NCBI RefSeq assembly: GCF_051175565.1 | Contig: NZ_CP195105.1 | Coordinates: 372,001-436,000, forward strand | DNA from: Daejeonia sp002484105 | Lineage (GTDB): Bacteria; Bacteroidota; Bacteroidia; Flavobacteriales; Weeksellaceae | Length of the DNA stretch: 64,000 bases | Direction of reading: 5' to 3' | In this document: piece by piece, positions 8,164 to 21,236 of the stretch | How the letters are laid out: each line of letters starts with the position of its first letter | Position numbering within the stretch: position 1 is the first letter of the stretch | Position numbers and translations under genes: made by a program | The notes under the pieces: generated by a model | The model's database searches: none | What the model was told of the DNA's origin: nothing | Seen by the model: only the letters and a program-made list of their open reading frames with translations

Positions 8164-9025
8164 TTTGTTTTCGGATAAAATTTAAAAAAGTAAAATTAAT
8201 AAAAAATACCACCGGAGCAGAAAATATTCCGGCAACCACATCAATAAAATAATGTGCTTTAAGGTAAACTGTTGAAAATATTAAGATTAATGTAAACGGC
8301 AGAAAATATTTCACCCAATTTCTTTTGTTCATCCACAGCCAGATCAGTACCATGATACTGATGCCAACATGCGAACTCGGAAAAGCTGCAGTCGGTGCTT
8401 CGCCATTGTGCTGGATCCGCTTGATGGCCCAGCCGAAAAAGCCTTGTGCCTGAACTGTATTTTCTGGAAAAGGGAAATAAAACTGCGGCCCTTCTGCCGG
8501 CAGCAGAATAAAGATAAAATAATAGAGCAGGAAACTGCTGATGAGCATAAAACCGAAAGATTTCAGCTCCCATAAGTCATACCGGTACAGTAAAAGCATG
8601 ATGACCAGCGGCATCAGATAATAAAAAAAATACCCGAAAAACATCAGCTCACTGAACGGCATCGACTGGAATTTTTCCGAAAAAACCACCGACGGCTGGA
8701 AACCGAAAATCAACTGGTCAATATGGGCAAGATGGGGATCAAGTTTGGAAAAGAACATGGAGTTCAGCGTTCCCGTTTCCTTATACAGCAGCGTAAGCAA
8801 TGCATAGACGGCGATGGTACTGATAAGGATGAAGTTTCTGTACTGAAGGCCTTTTCGGAGGACGTACAGCAATATAAAAACAGCACCGAAAACCAGCCTT
8901 GTGACAATAATATCCGGACGTATGACCATAGAAGGACTGGCGGCTACCATCAGGATTTCCACAGCGAGAAAATACAGGAGCACCGCCCACCAGAATTCCG
9001 GGAGTTGCTGGAGACTTTTTTTCAT
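8138..9025 (-). CDS. PAP2-family membrane phosphatase
   Basis: 295 residues from the ATG at 9025 (MKKSLQQLPEFWW). Several hydrophobic helices are evident. The phosphatase motifs are in the C-terminal half: the SSH-type motif in AAFPSSHVGISIMV and the final YLKAHYFIDVVAG, with the catalytic His before the Asp. This arrangement (SGxxH/S-rich, then HxxxD) is that of PAP2 and of inositolphosphorylceramide synthase-like proteins. Likely substrates are lipid phosphates such as undecaprenyl or phosphatidate phosphates. A reading from 9106 exists, but a -7 box lies between it and 9025. The overlap with the acetyltransferase-like gene shows one operon. Confidence 0.85.
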   Translation of the reverse strand: MKKSLQQLPEFWWAVLLYFLAVEILMVAASPSMVIRPDIIVTRLVFGAVFILLYVLRKGLQYRNFILISTIAVYALLTLLYKETGTLNSMFFSKLDPHLAHIDQLIFGFQPSVVFSEKFQSMPFSELMFFGYFFYYLMPLVIMLLLYRYDLWELKSFGFMLISSFLLYYFIFILLPAEGPQFYFPFPENTVQAQGFFGWAIKRIQHNGEAPTAAFPSSHVGISIMVLIWLWMNKRNWVKYFLPFTLILIFSTVYLKAHYFIDVVAGIFSAPVVFFINFTFLNFIRKQNGHQHQGS

Positions 9026-9036
9026 ATTGAAGAACG

Positions 9037-9044
9037 CAAAAATA
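9037..9044 (-). promoter_or_regulatory. -7 box (TATTTTTG) of the PAP2/GNAT operon
   Basis: TATTTTTG on the minus strand, 11 bases before the start at 9025. It supports 9025 over the upstream in-frame start at 9106. Confidence 0.5.
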
Positions 9045-9112
9045 CACCTTTTATCAACACAAAAACCGCCTTCCCCGGAAGGAAGACGGAAAAAGGAAAC
9101 AATCATATTTTT

Positions 9113-10708
9113 TTACATGGCCCTGCGGTGCGTAATCAGGATATGAGAATCCTTGTCTGAGGCATAGTCCCGGTATGATGTTCTGAATCCCAGAAGTGTC
9201 ACTTCGATACCTTCTTCTTTGGCGTGGACGTTGGCAAAATCCTGTATCATTTCAAGGACATCCGTTGTGATATACGATGTATTGCGTGCGTCAATGGTGA
9301 TTTTAGATCCAGGTTGTACGTTTTTCAGAGTCTTCTTGATGGCAGCTTTGTTCAGAAAGGATACTTCTTCAGCCAGTTTGATGGTAAATTCGTCGGTATC
9401 GTCCAGTTGCTCGCGGCTCAGGTAGTAGGCTCTTTTCATATTCCCTTGAAGAATGTAGAAAATGGAGATGACGAGTCCTATCCCTACGCCTTTCAGAAGG
9501 TCGGTAAAGACCACGGCAAGAACGGTCGCCACGAAAGGGATAAACTGGAATTTTCCGAGATGCCAGAAATGTTTGAAGGTTGCGGGCTTTGCCAGTTTGT
9601 ATCCGACCAGGATGAGTACGGCGGCCAATGTAGCCAGCGGTATCATGTTGAGAATGAAAGGAATGGTGAGTACGCAGATTAACAGCAGTATACCGTGGAT
9701 AATAGCAGAAAGCTTGGAAGTAGCACCAGCGTTGGCATTGGCAGAACTCCGCACGACAACAGACGTCATCGGAAGCCCTCCGATAATGGCACTCACCATA
9801 TTTCCGATGCCCTGCGCCCGTAGTTCAAGATTGGTGTCGGTAATTCTCCTTTTCACGTCCAGACGGTCGGAAGCTTCGATACAGAGCAGTGTTTCGATGG
9901 AAGCAACAATGGCAATTGTCGCACCGACAATCCATACCTGCGGATTCATAAATCCTTTGAAATCGGGTAAAGTGATGAGGTTCTGGAAGTCTTCTGCCGA
10001 CGTAGGCACCGGAAGCGAGACCAGATGCTTGCTGCTGATGGCAAGGCTGCTTCCTGAACTGATAAAAAGCTGATTAAGAATGATTCCCGCGATTACCGCC
10101 ACCAGAGCGCCGGGCAGCATTTTCAGTTTCCTGAGTGCCGGGATTTTGTCCCACGCCAGGAGGATCCCTACTGATACCAGAGTAACCAGCACGGCTCCGG
10201 GATGTATTGCCCCGAAAAGTTCGGTGAAATATCCGGAGTTCAGTCCGTTGCTGAACAGTGTTTCGTTTCCTTCATAATCGTTGTCAAAACCGACTGCGTG
10301 CGGAATCTGCTTTAGGATAATAATAATTCCGATCCCGGCAAGCATTCCCTCGATCACGTTGTTGGGAAAATAATTGGAGATGCTCCCTGCGCGTACAAAT
10401 CCCAGTATCAGCTGGATGATTCCGGCAATAATCCCAGCACAGAGAAACAGTTCGAAAGCACCCAGGTCGGTGATGGCGGTCAGCACAATGGCGGTGAGCC
10501 CGGCGGCTGGACCGGAAACAGAGATATTGGAGTTGCTCAGATATCCCACGACAAGTCCGCCGATAATTCCCGAGATGACCCCTGCCAGTGGTGGTGCTCC
10601 AGATGCCAGCGCAATACCGAGGCAGAGCGGAAGTGCGACTAAAAATACGACTAAACCGGACGGGAAGTTTTCTTTGATCCCTCCAAATAATGATGTTGCC
10701 TTTTTCAT
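9113..10708 (-). CDS. SulP-family inorganic anion transporter with STAS domain
   Basis: 531 residues from the ATG at 10708 (MKKATSLFGGIKENFPSG). The first 400 residues are a SulP transporter with 10-14 membrane helices and the family hallmarks VALPLCLGIALASG, SVSGPAAGLTAIV and SIETLLCIEASDRL. The C-terminal 100 residues form a STAS domain (ITIDARNTSYITTDVLEMI, IEVTLLGF). Members move sulfate or bicarbonate. Two genes upstream on the same strand is a beta-carbonic anhydrase, which favours bicarbonate uptake coupled to CO2 hydration; that is inference from context. The upstream extension to 10816 is not supported by the family start. Confidence 0.92.
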   Translation of the reverse strand: MKKATSLFGGIKENFPSGLVVFLVALPLCLGIALASGAPPLAGVISGIIGGLVVGYLSNSNISVSGPAAGLTAIVLTAITDLGAFELFLCAGIIAGIIQLILGFVRAGSISNYFPNNVIEGMLAGIGIIIILKQIPHAVGFDNDYEGNETLFSNGLNSGYFTELFGAIHPGAVLVTLVSVGILLAWDKIPALRKLKMLPGALVAVIAGIILNQLFISSGSSLAISSKHLVSLPVPTSAEDFQNLITLPDFKGFMNPQVWIVGATIAIVASIETLLCIEASDRLDVKRRITDTNLELRAQGIGNMVSAIIGGLPMTSVVVRSSANANAGATSKLSAIIHGILLLICVLTIPFILNMIPLATLAAVLILVGYKLAKPATFKHFWHLGKFQFIPFVATVLAVVFTDLLKGVGIGLVISIFYILQGNMKRAYYLSREQLDDTDEFTIKLAEEVSFLNKAAIKKTLKNVQPGSKITIDARNTSYITTDVLEMIQDFANVHAKEEGIEVTLLGFRTSYRDYASDKDSHILITHRRAM

Positions 10709-10936
10709 AGAGTTTGAATGATTGTTTTGCTTCAGGAAGCGGAATCGGGGCATTCTGATAGCTGCCGCGTATTTCCTCCAAAGATTATTCATTGCAGTAC
10801 AAGACCGCTGCATCACAGATTACAGCATGTAAGCACTTCGGATACACTACCTGAAATGATTGATAAATAAAGTAATAATGGTTCGTGAACGTTCCGGAAC
10901 GAAACCTTCGCGGATAATGCTGAAAGGTGAAAAAAG

Positions 10937-11230
10937 CTATGCTTCCGGAGGAGGCGAGAATATAGTGATAAGCGGAGACAGGTGTGCGCCGTCATCCTTC
11001 AGTACGAAAGTCTGCTGCGGAGATGCAGTTTCGAAAAATTTCAGGAAATCGTGGACGTTCAGGGTTTTGGGAAGTGCCTTTTCAAAGACCGTGATGGGCG
11101 AGGAATGCTGTTCCTCTTCACTGATGACAACATTGGTCTGCGGAAGATCCCACCCGAAAACGGCAGCAATGCCCGGCAAAGCAGTAAAGTTGAGAAAAAC
11201 CATTAATGTTGCAATACTCCAAAACTTCAT
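10937..11230 (-). CDS. small membrane-anchored or exported protein, unknown
   Basis: 97 residues. The N-terminus (MKFWSIATLMVFLNFTALPGIAAVFG) is a hydrophobic segment that may be a signal peptide or anchor; the rest is polar with a Pro-rich end (ITIFSPPPEA). It lies ten bases after the carbonic anhydrase stop and upstream of the SulP gene, all on the same strand, so it is probably part of that operon. An open frame on the other strand overlaps it but has no family match or promoter. I do not recognise a domain. It may assist the transporter/anhydrase pair, but nothing proves this. Confidence 0.6.
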   Translation of the reverse strand: MKFWSIATLMVFLNFTALPGIAAVFGWDLPQTNVVISEEEQHSSPITVFEKALPKTLNVHDFLKFFETASPQQTFVLKDDGAHLSPLITIFSPPPEA

Positions 11231-11240
11231 ACGTCTTTTT

Positions 11241-11927
11241 TTACTTTCCGGTGATGTTTTTGTTTTTTTTCCGGCTCATCACCCATTCAGAATCTGTAAG
11301 GTCATAGATTTTCTGGATATCCTTGAGGATTTTCTCAAAATCGATTTCCAGATCAATAATCTTACCGGTTCTCAGATCAAATACCCAGCCGTGTACGATA
11401 GGATATTCTTCCAAAATGTAACGCTCCTGTACGCAGGCCATTTTGATGACATTGATACACTGTTCCTGCACATTGAGTTCTACAAGACGGTCGTAACGTT
11501 TACCGTTATCCTCTAATGCGTCCAGTTCTGCCTGATGCAGCCTGTATACATCGCGGATGTTCCGTAACCACGGATTCATCAGTCCGAGATCCTGAGGCGT
11601 CATTGCTGCTTTTACGCCACCACAGTTGTAATGTCCGCAGACGATGATGTGCTTCACCCTCAGGTGTTCTACCGCATACTGAATAACTGCCGTAGAGCTC
11701 ATGTCCAGCGTGTTGACCACGTTTGCAATGTTACGGTGTACGAAAACTTCTCCCGGCTGTGCTCCCATCATGTCTTCTGCCGTCACCCTGCTGTCAGAAC
11801 AGCCGATGTACAAAAAGTCGGGGCTCTGGGTCTTTGAAAGTTCGTGAAAAAATTCCTTATCCTCAGAGATTTTGGATTCTACCCATTTCCTGTTGTTTTC
11901 GAAAATAGCTTCATACGATTTTGCCAT
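11241..11927 (-). CDS. can: beta-class carbonic anhydrase
   Basis: 228 residues, normal for the family, which interconverts CO2 and bicarbonate in the cytoplasm. The zinc ligands and dyad are intact: CSDSR gives Cys43, Asp45 and Arg47, and GHYNCGG gives His99 and Cys102. Neighbouring segments (FVHRNIANVV, AVIQYAVEHLRVKHIIVCG) are typical. It is the first gene of a minus-strand cluster leading into the small membrane protein and the SulP transporter. Candidate -7 boxes lie about 80-100 bases upstream. Confidence 0.95.
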   Translation of the reverse strand: MAKSYEAIFENNRKWVESKISEDKEFFHELSKTQSPDFLYIGCSDSRVTAEDMMGAQPGEVFVHRNIANVVNTLDMSSTAVIQYAVEHLRVKHIIVCGHYNCGGVKAAMTPQDLGLMNPWLRNIRDVYRLHQAELDALEDNGKRYDRLVELNVQEQCINVIKMACVQERYILEEYPIVHGWVFDLRTGKIIDLEIDFEKILKDIQKIYDLTDSEWVMSRKKNKNITGK

Positions 11928-12008
11928 AATTTAAAAAAATTTAAAGGTTATAATTATTGGTTTCGTTTAAGGTATTTTCAAATTCAATAGACTGAATCAA
12001 TAACTATG

Positions 12009-12052
12009 CAAAAATATACTTTCAAAAGTAAAAGTACGAATGTTTAACAAAA
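12009..12052 (-). promoter_or_regulatory. candidate promoter(s) of the carbonic anhydrase/SulP cluster
   Basis: Two -7-like boxes on the minus strand, TATTTTTG (12009-12016) and TACTTTTG (12023-12030). The second has TTTTG upstream at 12048-12052 with a 17-base gap. Either could drive the cluster, with an mRNA leader of roughly 75-90 bases. Confidence 0.4.
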
Positions 12053-12120
12053 TTTAATATTCTCCCCTGTCAAAATGAAGGTTGAAAATGGAGGAAATCA
12101 GGATTATGCAGAAGGTAGGC

Positions 12121-12675
12121 TCATATTTTCCGGTTGATGTATCCTTCTGTGGCATTTTCGCAAGGGGAAACGGTTGCAGGATTTCCCAGCACTATGGAAT
12201 GGGAAGGAACGTCGAAATTCACATACGCATTGGGTGCAATCAATACATTATCTCCAATTTTGATGTTTCCCACGATTACGGCATTGGCTCCAATCCAAAC
12301 TTCATTACCAATCTCGGGGGCGCCTTGGTTCTTGCCACGGTTTTGTTGTCCAATGGTTACACCTTGTGCAATATTGCAGTTTCTTCCGATTCTTACCTTT
12401 GGATTCATCACAACTGCCCCCCAATGTCCCAGATAAAACCCTTCACCAATTTCCGTTTCGGGATAAATCTGAAATCCATATTTAATCTGATGTTTTCGCA
12501 AAACAAGTCTCCAAAATATCCCTTTTAAAGATTTTTTGGAATATTGCTGACATTTGCGTAAAATAAAAACAAAATGCAGATTCGGATGAATACATTTTTT
12601 CCAGATTTCCACGGTGGAAAGCCACTTTCCGCTTTCGCGGTAGAAATCTTTCTGAATGATGCTTTTTTCAGACAT
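12121..12675 (-). CDS. serine acetyltransferase-like hexapeptide (left-handed beta helix) acyltransferase
   Basis: 184 residues. The C-terminal two thirds carry hexapeptide repeats (IGEGFYLGHWGAVVMNPKVRIG, IGNEVWIGANAVIVGNIKIGDN) and the loop QGVTIGQQNRGKNQGAPEIG, which resembles the active-site region of serine O-acetyltransferase. The N-terminal 60 residues are short and helical, shorter than CysE proper. It could be CysE or an acetyltransferase acting on envelope sugars; no cysteine-synthesis neighbour is present. A complete TTTG-N20-TATCTTTG promoter stands four bases before the ATG. Confidence 0.8.
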   Translation of the reverse strand: MSEKSIIQKDFYRESGKWLSTVEIWKKCIHPNLHFVFILRKCQQYSKKSLKGIFWRLVLRKHQIKYGFQIYPETEIGEGFYLGHWGAVVMNPKVRIGRNCNIAQGVTIGQQNRGKNQGAPEIGNEVWIGANAVIVGNIKIGDNVLIAPNAYVNFDVPSHSIVLGNPATVSPCENATEGYINRKI

Positions 12676-12679
12676 AGAA

Positions 12680-12711
12680 CAAAGATATAAGAAGATGGAG
12701 TAAAGAACAAA
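12680..12711 (-). promoter_or_regulatory. promoter (TTTG-N20-TATCTTTG) of the hexapeptide acyltransferase
   Basis: -33 box TTTG at 12708-12711 and -7 box TATCTTTG at 12680-12687, separated by exactly 20 bases, as in the Bacteroidota consensus. The ATG at 12675 follows the -7 box by four bases, predicting a leaderless mRNA. Confidence 0.7.
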
Positions 12712-12892
12712 GAATAAAGAGAAAAGATGAAAGCCAAAAGCAAAAGAAATAGAGCGTTTGGTGTTTTGATACAGTTGCTTTGAGACGGATTCCTTGCTTC
12801 AAATTTCCATAACGAACCCACGCAATCAAAAACAAGAAACAGAAGAAAATACTTTCTGTAGGGCGGTGTTTTCATCCTTCACCATGACAAAA

Positions 12893-12926
12893 AAAATCCC
12901 CGACTACTTTCGTAATCGGGGATTGA
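12893..12926 (-). terminator. rRNA operon terminator
   Basis: AATCCCCGA/TCGGGGATT hairpin followed on the minus strand by a T-run. It lies directly after the 5S rRNA. Confidence 0.85.
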
Positions 12927-12931
12927 AAAAA

Positions 12932-13041
<110 letters not shown>

Positions 13042-13048
13042 TATTGTT

Positions 13049-13110
13049 TAAAAGACTTGAGATTTTTAGATCTGAGACACAAGACTTTCGTCTCTTATCT
13101 CTTGTCTATA
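13049..13110. repeat. low-complexity repeat in the 23S-5S spacer
   Basis: Short imperfect copies of AGACTTGAGA and TCTTATCTCTTGTCT form a partly self-complementary block. Similar words recur in the tRNA spacer at 16220-16300. It may help fold the precursor for RNase III cleavage; that is inference. Confidence 0.4.
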
Positions 13111-13217
13111 AATCTACCGTCTATATTTATCGGTAATATACATCACAAAGGCAAAACCTTTATCGCACTTATAAGGCCTAAGTTAATTGATCATTTACAA
13201 TTAATAACTAACCATTT

Positions 13218-15982
<2,765 letters not shown>

Positions 15983-16139
15983 AATTTCTTTTGGTTACTC
16001 AAGCACTTATAAGTGCTCGGTTTTCTCTTTGTGATGTCTTTACCGTTAATGTCAATGATCTTTTTTCTTCTACTTCGTATGATCAACAATTGTTGTTTTT
16101 GGCTCCAATCGTAACTTTTAAATCATACTCCATAAACTG

Positions 16140-16213
16140 TGGAGAATAAGGGAGTCGAACCCTTGACCTCCTGCGTGCAAAGCAGGCGCTCTAGCCAACT
16201 GAGCTAATTCCCC
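16140..16213 (-). tRNA. tRNA-Ala (anticodon TGC)
   Basis: 74 nucleotides, cloverleaf complete: acceptor GGGGAAT/ATTCTCC with discriminator A, anticodon stem CCTGC/GCAGG and loop TTTGCAC, T-arm GTTCGACTC. CCA is not encoded. It sits in the 16S-23S spacer. Confidence 0.96.
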
Positions 16214-16219
16214 CTCTAG

Positions 16220-16300
16220 TAGACTATGAGATTTTAAGACTTGAGACTTGAGACTATCAATTCGTCCCACTTCTCGTATCTTCTTATCTCCCGTCTCTTA
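16220..16300. repeat. low-complexity repeat between tRNA-Ile and tRNA-Ala
   Basis: Direct copies of GACTTGAGACTTGAGAC followed by a pyrimidine-rich complement (CTTCTTATCTCCCGTCTCTTA). The block can fold on itself and shares words with 13049-13110. Confidence 0.4.
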
Positions 16301-16305
16301 ATTAG

Positions 16306-16379
16306 TAGTCTCGGGCAGGCTCGAACTGCCGACCTCTACATTATCAGTGTAGCGCTCTAACCAGCTGAGCTACGAGACT
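16306..16379 (-). tRNA. tRNA-Ile (anticodon GAT)
   Basis: 74 nucleotides: acceptor AGTCTCG/CGAGACT with discriminator A, anticodon stem CTACA/TGTAG with loop CTGATAA, T-arm GTTCGAGCC. Located between 16S and tRNA-Ala as in most bacterial operons. Confidence 0.96.
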
Positions 16380-16383
16380 TCAT

Positions 16384-16465
16384 TTTGCAATGATGAATTT
16401 TGAATTCTTGATTTTGAATCATTACATCAATCCAAAATTCAAAATTTAAAATCCAAAATCTCTTT
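16384..16465. repeat. AT-rich inverted low-complexity repeat after 16S
   Basis: Tandem-like words TTTTGAATTCTTGATTTTGAATC are followed by their rough complement (AAAATTCAAAATTTAAAATCC), giving a long imperfect stem. This is the place where a 16S processing stem would be expected. Confidence 0.4.
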
Positions 16466-16595
16466 CTCCCTTTTACTAATTTCTAGTGGGTTTATTTTTT
16501 AATATAACAACCAACCGAAGTAAAACTAAAGCTTACCTTTTCGTAAGTTTTTGTACTTGACGTAAGTACTTGTTTTTTTAACGTCCGTAGACGCT

Positions 16596-18126
<1,531 letters not shown>

Positions 18127-18260
18127 TGTTTGTCTTGACTCACTCAAAGGTATTTTTACGCTTTAGTTTTCCTTACTTGGTTGTATATTGTTATGTCAAT
18201 GATCTCTCTTCTTTTCGCTTTAATCAGTCACTTTCTGTCGTTGTTTCTGATTTGCGAGTG

Positions 18261-18292
18261 CAAAGGTAATTGTTATTTTTAATCTGACAAAA
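18261..18292 (-). promoter_or_regulatory. rRNA operon promoter (TTTTG-N19-TACCTTTG)
   Basis: -33 box TTTTG at 18288-18292 and -7 box TACCTTTG at 18261-18268 with a 19-base spacer, a full match to the Bacteroidota consensus. Transcription would begin near 18255, about 130 bases before the mature 16S. An AT-rich stretch lies just upstream (18293-18330), as in UP elements. Confidence 0.75.
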
Positions 18293-18678
18293 TATTTTAA
18301 AAGTTTTTTTTTAAAATATTTTCAGGGCTTTCAGTAATCACTATTCCTAATTTTAGCAATACTTATATTTACCCCCTCTCTCTGTCAATCTCTCTCCTTC
18401 GCTCCCCCCTCTTTTGGGACTGCAAATATGAGAACTTTACTCCTCTACTTCCAAAATTATCAACCATTTTTTATTATCAAATCACATAATATACTGATAT
18501 ATTGAGAGAAAAATTTAAATAAATGTTCAATTATAATTTTGAATACTTTCGAAATCTCCGATGAACAAAGCTATTCCTTGATGCTTTTTCCTTATATCTA
18601 CCCCTCAGGACAAAAATATATTCTTATGTATACATAGAATAATATCGGCGTTTGAGAGTTATTCTTATTGAATATTCT

Positions 18679-18686
18679 TAATTTTG
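18679..18686 (+). promoter_or_regulatory. -7 box (TAATTTTG) of the DUF5686 gene
   Basis: Exact TAnnTTTG match 24 bases before the ATG at 18711. A TTTG at 18651-18654 is a possible -33 box, but the 24-base spacer is longer than usual. Confidence 0.5.
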
Positions 18687-18710
18687 CAACTTAATTCTGG
18701 TGGAAGCCCT

Positions 18711-21230
18711 ATGATGAAAATAAAATTATTACTCCTGTCTTTATTACTATCCCTGGGATTTTTACAGGCACAGAAAACGACTGTAAGCGGAAAGATTCTT
18801 GACAGCAAAACCCTGAAACCCGTAAAACAGGTCAGCATCTACCTAAACGACAGTGACAGTGCTGTGATCTCCAAAGAGGCAACCTTCAGTATCGCCAGTG
18901 ACCAACCTATTTACAAACTCCGTTTTGAAAAGGACAATTATGAACTGAAATCCATCAACATCAACCAGGCCAATACATCGTCCCTGACCATAAGTCTGAA
19001 CCCCGATGCTGTGAAAAGTATTGAAGGGGTAGTGATCACCACCAAACTGAAAAAATACAAAAGCAAGAAGGAAAATCCTGCCTATACGATATTGAAAGAA
19101 GTCTGGAAAAAGAAAAAAAACAATGCTCTCGACAAATACAAGACCTACACTTTTGATGAATACGAAAAAATTGAATTTGACCTGAGCAATATAGACAGTA
19201 CTTTCACCAAGAAAAAAATCTTCAACAAAATCGATTTTATATTTAATTACGCCGATTCTGCTTCAAATGGAAAACTTGCACTGCCAATTTTCCTAAATGA
19301 GGCCTTATACAAAAACTACGGGCGCAACCAGCCTGCGCACCAGCAGAAAAAAGACCTTATAGCTCAGAAAACTTCTGGATTCCAGAATAACGAAATTGTC
19401 TCGCTGACGGCAAAAAACCTGTACAAGGAAATCAATATATATGACAATACCATCAATTTTTTCAATATTGGTTTCCAGAGTCCGGTTTCCACAGACGGCT
19501 TCAGTACATACAATTATAACCTGCTCGACAGTTCATCAACCGTAAACGGCGAAGAATGTTACCGCATACAATACGAACCAAAACGTAAAGATGTACTGGC
19601 TTTTCAGGGGTATCTCTATATTTCCAAAGACAGCTTTGCCGTGGTGAAAGCTACCATGCGCAACACCCACAAGATGAATGTAAATTTCGTCAACGGTCTC
19701 TATACCGAACTGGAGTTCAACAATCCCGACGAGGAGACTTTTCTCCCTTCCAGAACCTATGCTGAATTTGACCTTTCCCTTTTGAACAAAAACCGCGAAG
19801 CTAAAGGTATTATTGCTAAAAGAACAGTCAGCTATACCCATTATGAATTCGACCAGCCCATTGCTGACAGCATTTTTAAAATCAATGAAGAGGATAAAGA
19901 CAGCCAGAAACTGGCCAAAAACCAGGAATACTGGAACGAAATACGCACCGATTCGCTGAGTAAATCTGAGGAAGGCATTTATGATATGCTGGACCAACTG
20001 AACCAGGTCCCGAAATTCACCCGCATGGTGAAACTGTGGGAAACAGCCGCCTCAGGATATTACAATGTCGGGAATGCCGTAGACATAGGAGATCTGTACT
20101 CTACCTTCGGATTCAATGATGTGGAAGGAACAAGAATCCGCATGGGAGCGAGAACCTTTTTTTCCCGGAATGACGACTGGCGGATACAGGGCTATGCAGC
20201 CTATGGTTTCAAGGATCAACAGTTTAAATATGGAGCCGAGGCCAAATATATGTTCAGCAAAAACAGCCGTTTTATGGTGGGCATCGGAACCAGACGCGAC
20301 ATTATGCAACTCGGCGTGCAGCTGACAACTGACGACGGGATAATGTCCAGATCTTTTGCCTCCTCATCGCTTTTTGCAAGAGGAGACAACGGAATGCTGA
20401 GCAGTGTGAATCAGACCAATTTCTTCACCTCCATAGAGCCCTGGAAAAATTTTCAGTTACGCCTGGACGGAACGGTACAAAGTATTAAATCTGCCAATCC
20501 GGATTACTTCAACCTGATGTATTACCGAAACGGAAAACTGCGCCAGACCACCAACGATACGCATTTTACCTTCAGTATGATAGCCAGACCCGGCGCCAAA
20601 TTTTCAACAAACGGAGTCGACCGTTACGAGCATACCACGCTTTCCCCAACCCTTGTCCTGAAGTACACCTGTGGCATCAACAATCTTTTTGGAGCTGATT
20701 TCGGGTACAACAAACTCCAGTTCATGTATACGCAGCCCATTCTTCTGGGAACCTGGGGAAAATCAGTTGTCAATCTGGAAGCCGGTAAAAATTTCGATAC
20801 GGTACCGCTTGCTCTGCAAAACGTAATCCCCGGAAACCAGAGTTACAGCCTTGCCGCAAATACCTTTTCACAACTGAATTATTATGAATTTGTAGCCGAT
20901 ACTTATGCTACTTTTCATCTGGAACATCATTTTAACGGAAAAATACTATCCTATATTCCTTTGATTAAAAAACTGAAACTGAGAGAAGTTGGCATTTTCC
21001 GTGCAGCCTATGGAAGCCTGAGTGATGCCTCGAAAAACATCAATGCAGAAAACAACAGATATTCGGCTCCCGACCAGCAAATCTATTACGAATACGGCTT
21101 CGGGATTGAGAACATTGGTTTCGGAAACTTCCGGATTCTGAGAGTGGATTTTAACTGGCGGGGCAACTATCTTAACCGTCCTGATATTTCAAAGTTCGGG
21201 GTTAAAGCCGGATTCCAGTTCAGTTTCTGA
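18711..21230 (+). CDS. DUF5686 / carboxypeptidase-regulatory-like outer membrane protein
   Basis: 839 residues. A signal peptide (MMKIKLLLLSLLLSLGFLQAQ) is followed by a carboxypeptidase-D regulatory-like domain at about residues 22-95 (KTTVSGKILDSKTLKPVKQV), then the long DUF5686 region and a C-terminal barrel-like half ending GFQFSF. This architecture is common in Bacteroidota and resembles TonB-dependent receptors without a plug. The protein is expected in the outer membrane, with unknown ligand. Start chosen at the ATG pair 18711/18714; a TTG at 18684 overlaps the -7 box. The gene stands alone and converges with thrE after six bases. Confidence 0.88.
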   Translation: MMKIKLLLLSLLLSLGFLQAQKTTVSGKILDSKTLKPVKQVSIYLNDSDSAVISKEATFSIASDQPIYKLRFEKDNYELKSININQANTSSLTISLNPDAVKSIEGVVITTKLKKYKSKKENPAYTILKEVWKKKKNNALDKYKTYTFDEYEKIEFDLSNIDSTFTKKKIFNKIDFIFNYADSASNGKLALPIFLNEALYKNYGRNQPAHQQKKDLIAQKTSGFQNNEIVSLTAKNLYKEINIYDNTINFFNIGFQSPVSTDGFSTYNYNLLDSSSTVNGEECYRIQYEPKRKDVLAFQGYLYISKDSFAVVKATMRNTHKMNVNFVNGLYTELEFNNPDEETFLPSRTYAEFDLSLLNKNREAKGIIAKRTVSYTHYEFDQPIADSIFKINEEDKDSQKLAKNQEYWNEIRTDSLSKSEEGIYDMLDQLNQVPKFTRMVKLWETAASGYYNVGNAVDIGDLYSTFGFNDVEGTRIRMGARTFFSRNDDWRIQGYAAYGFKDQQFKYGAEAKYMFSKNSRFMVGIGTRRDIMQLGVQLTTDDGIMSRSFASSSLFARGDNGMLSSVNQTNFFTSIEPWKNFQLRLDGTVQSIKSANPDYFNLMYYRNGKLRQTTNDTHFTFSMIARPGAKFSTNGVDRYEHTTLSPTLVLKYTCGINNLFGADFGYNKLQFMYTQPILLGTWGKSVVNLEAGKNFDTVPLALQNVIPGNQSYSLAANTFSQLNYYEFVADTYATFHLEHHFNGKILSYIPLIKKLKLREVGIFRAAYGSLSDASKNINAENNRYSAPDQQIYYEYGFGIENIGFGNFRILRVDFNWRGNYLNRPDISKFGVKAGFQFSF

Positions 21231-21236
21231 GACCTG

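Larger units (their letters stand above)
18127..18710. other. divergent intergenic region between 16S and the DUF5686 gene
   Basis: No gene seen. The left part holds the rRNA leader and its promoter (18261-18292); the right end holds the -7 box of the DUF5686 gene (18679-18686). The middle is AT-rich with no open frame of note. Confidence 0.7.

Noticed and set aside
10860..11516. 218-codon plus-strand frame opposite the small protein and carbonic anhydrase genes
   Set aside because: Half of it is antisense to the carbonic anhydrase; composition is cysteine- and phenylalanine-rich like other shadow frames.
12525..12875. 116-codon frame beside the hexapeptide acyltransferase
   Set aside because: Overlaps the acyltransferase start and its promoter in another frame; the DNA is low-complexity purine-rich.
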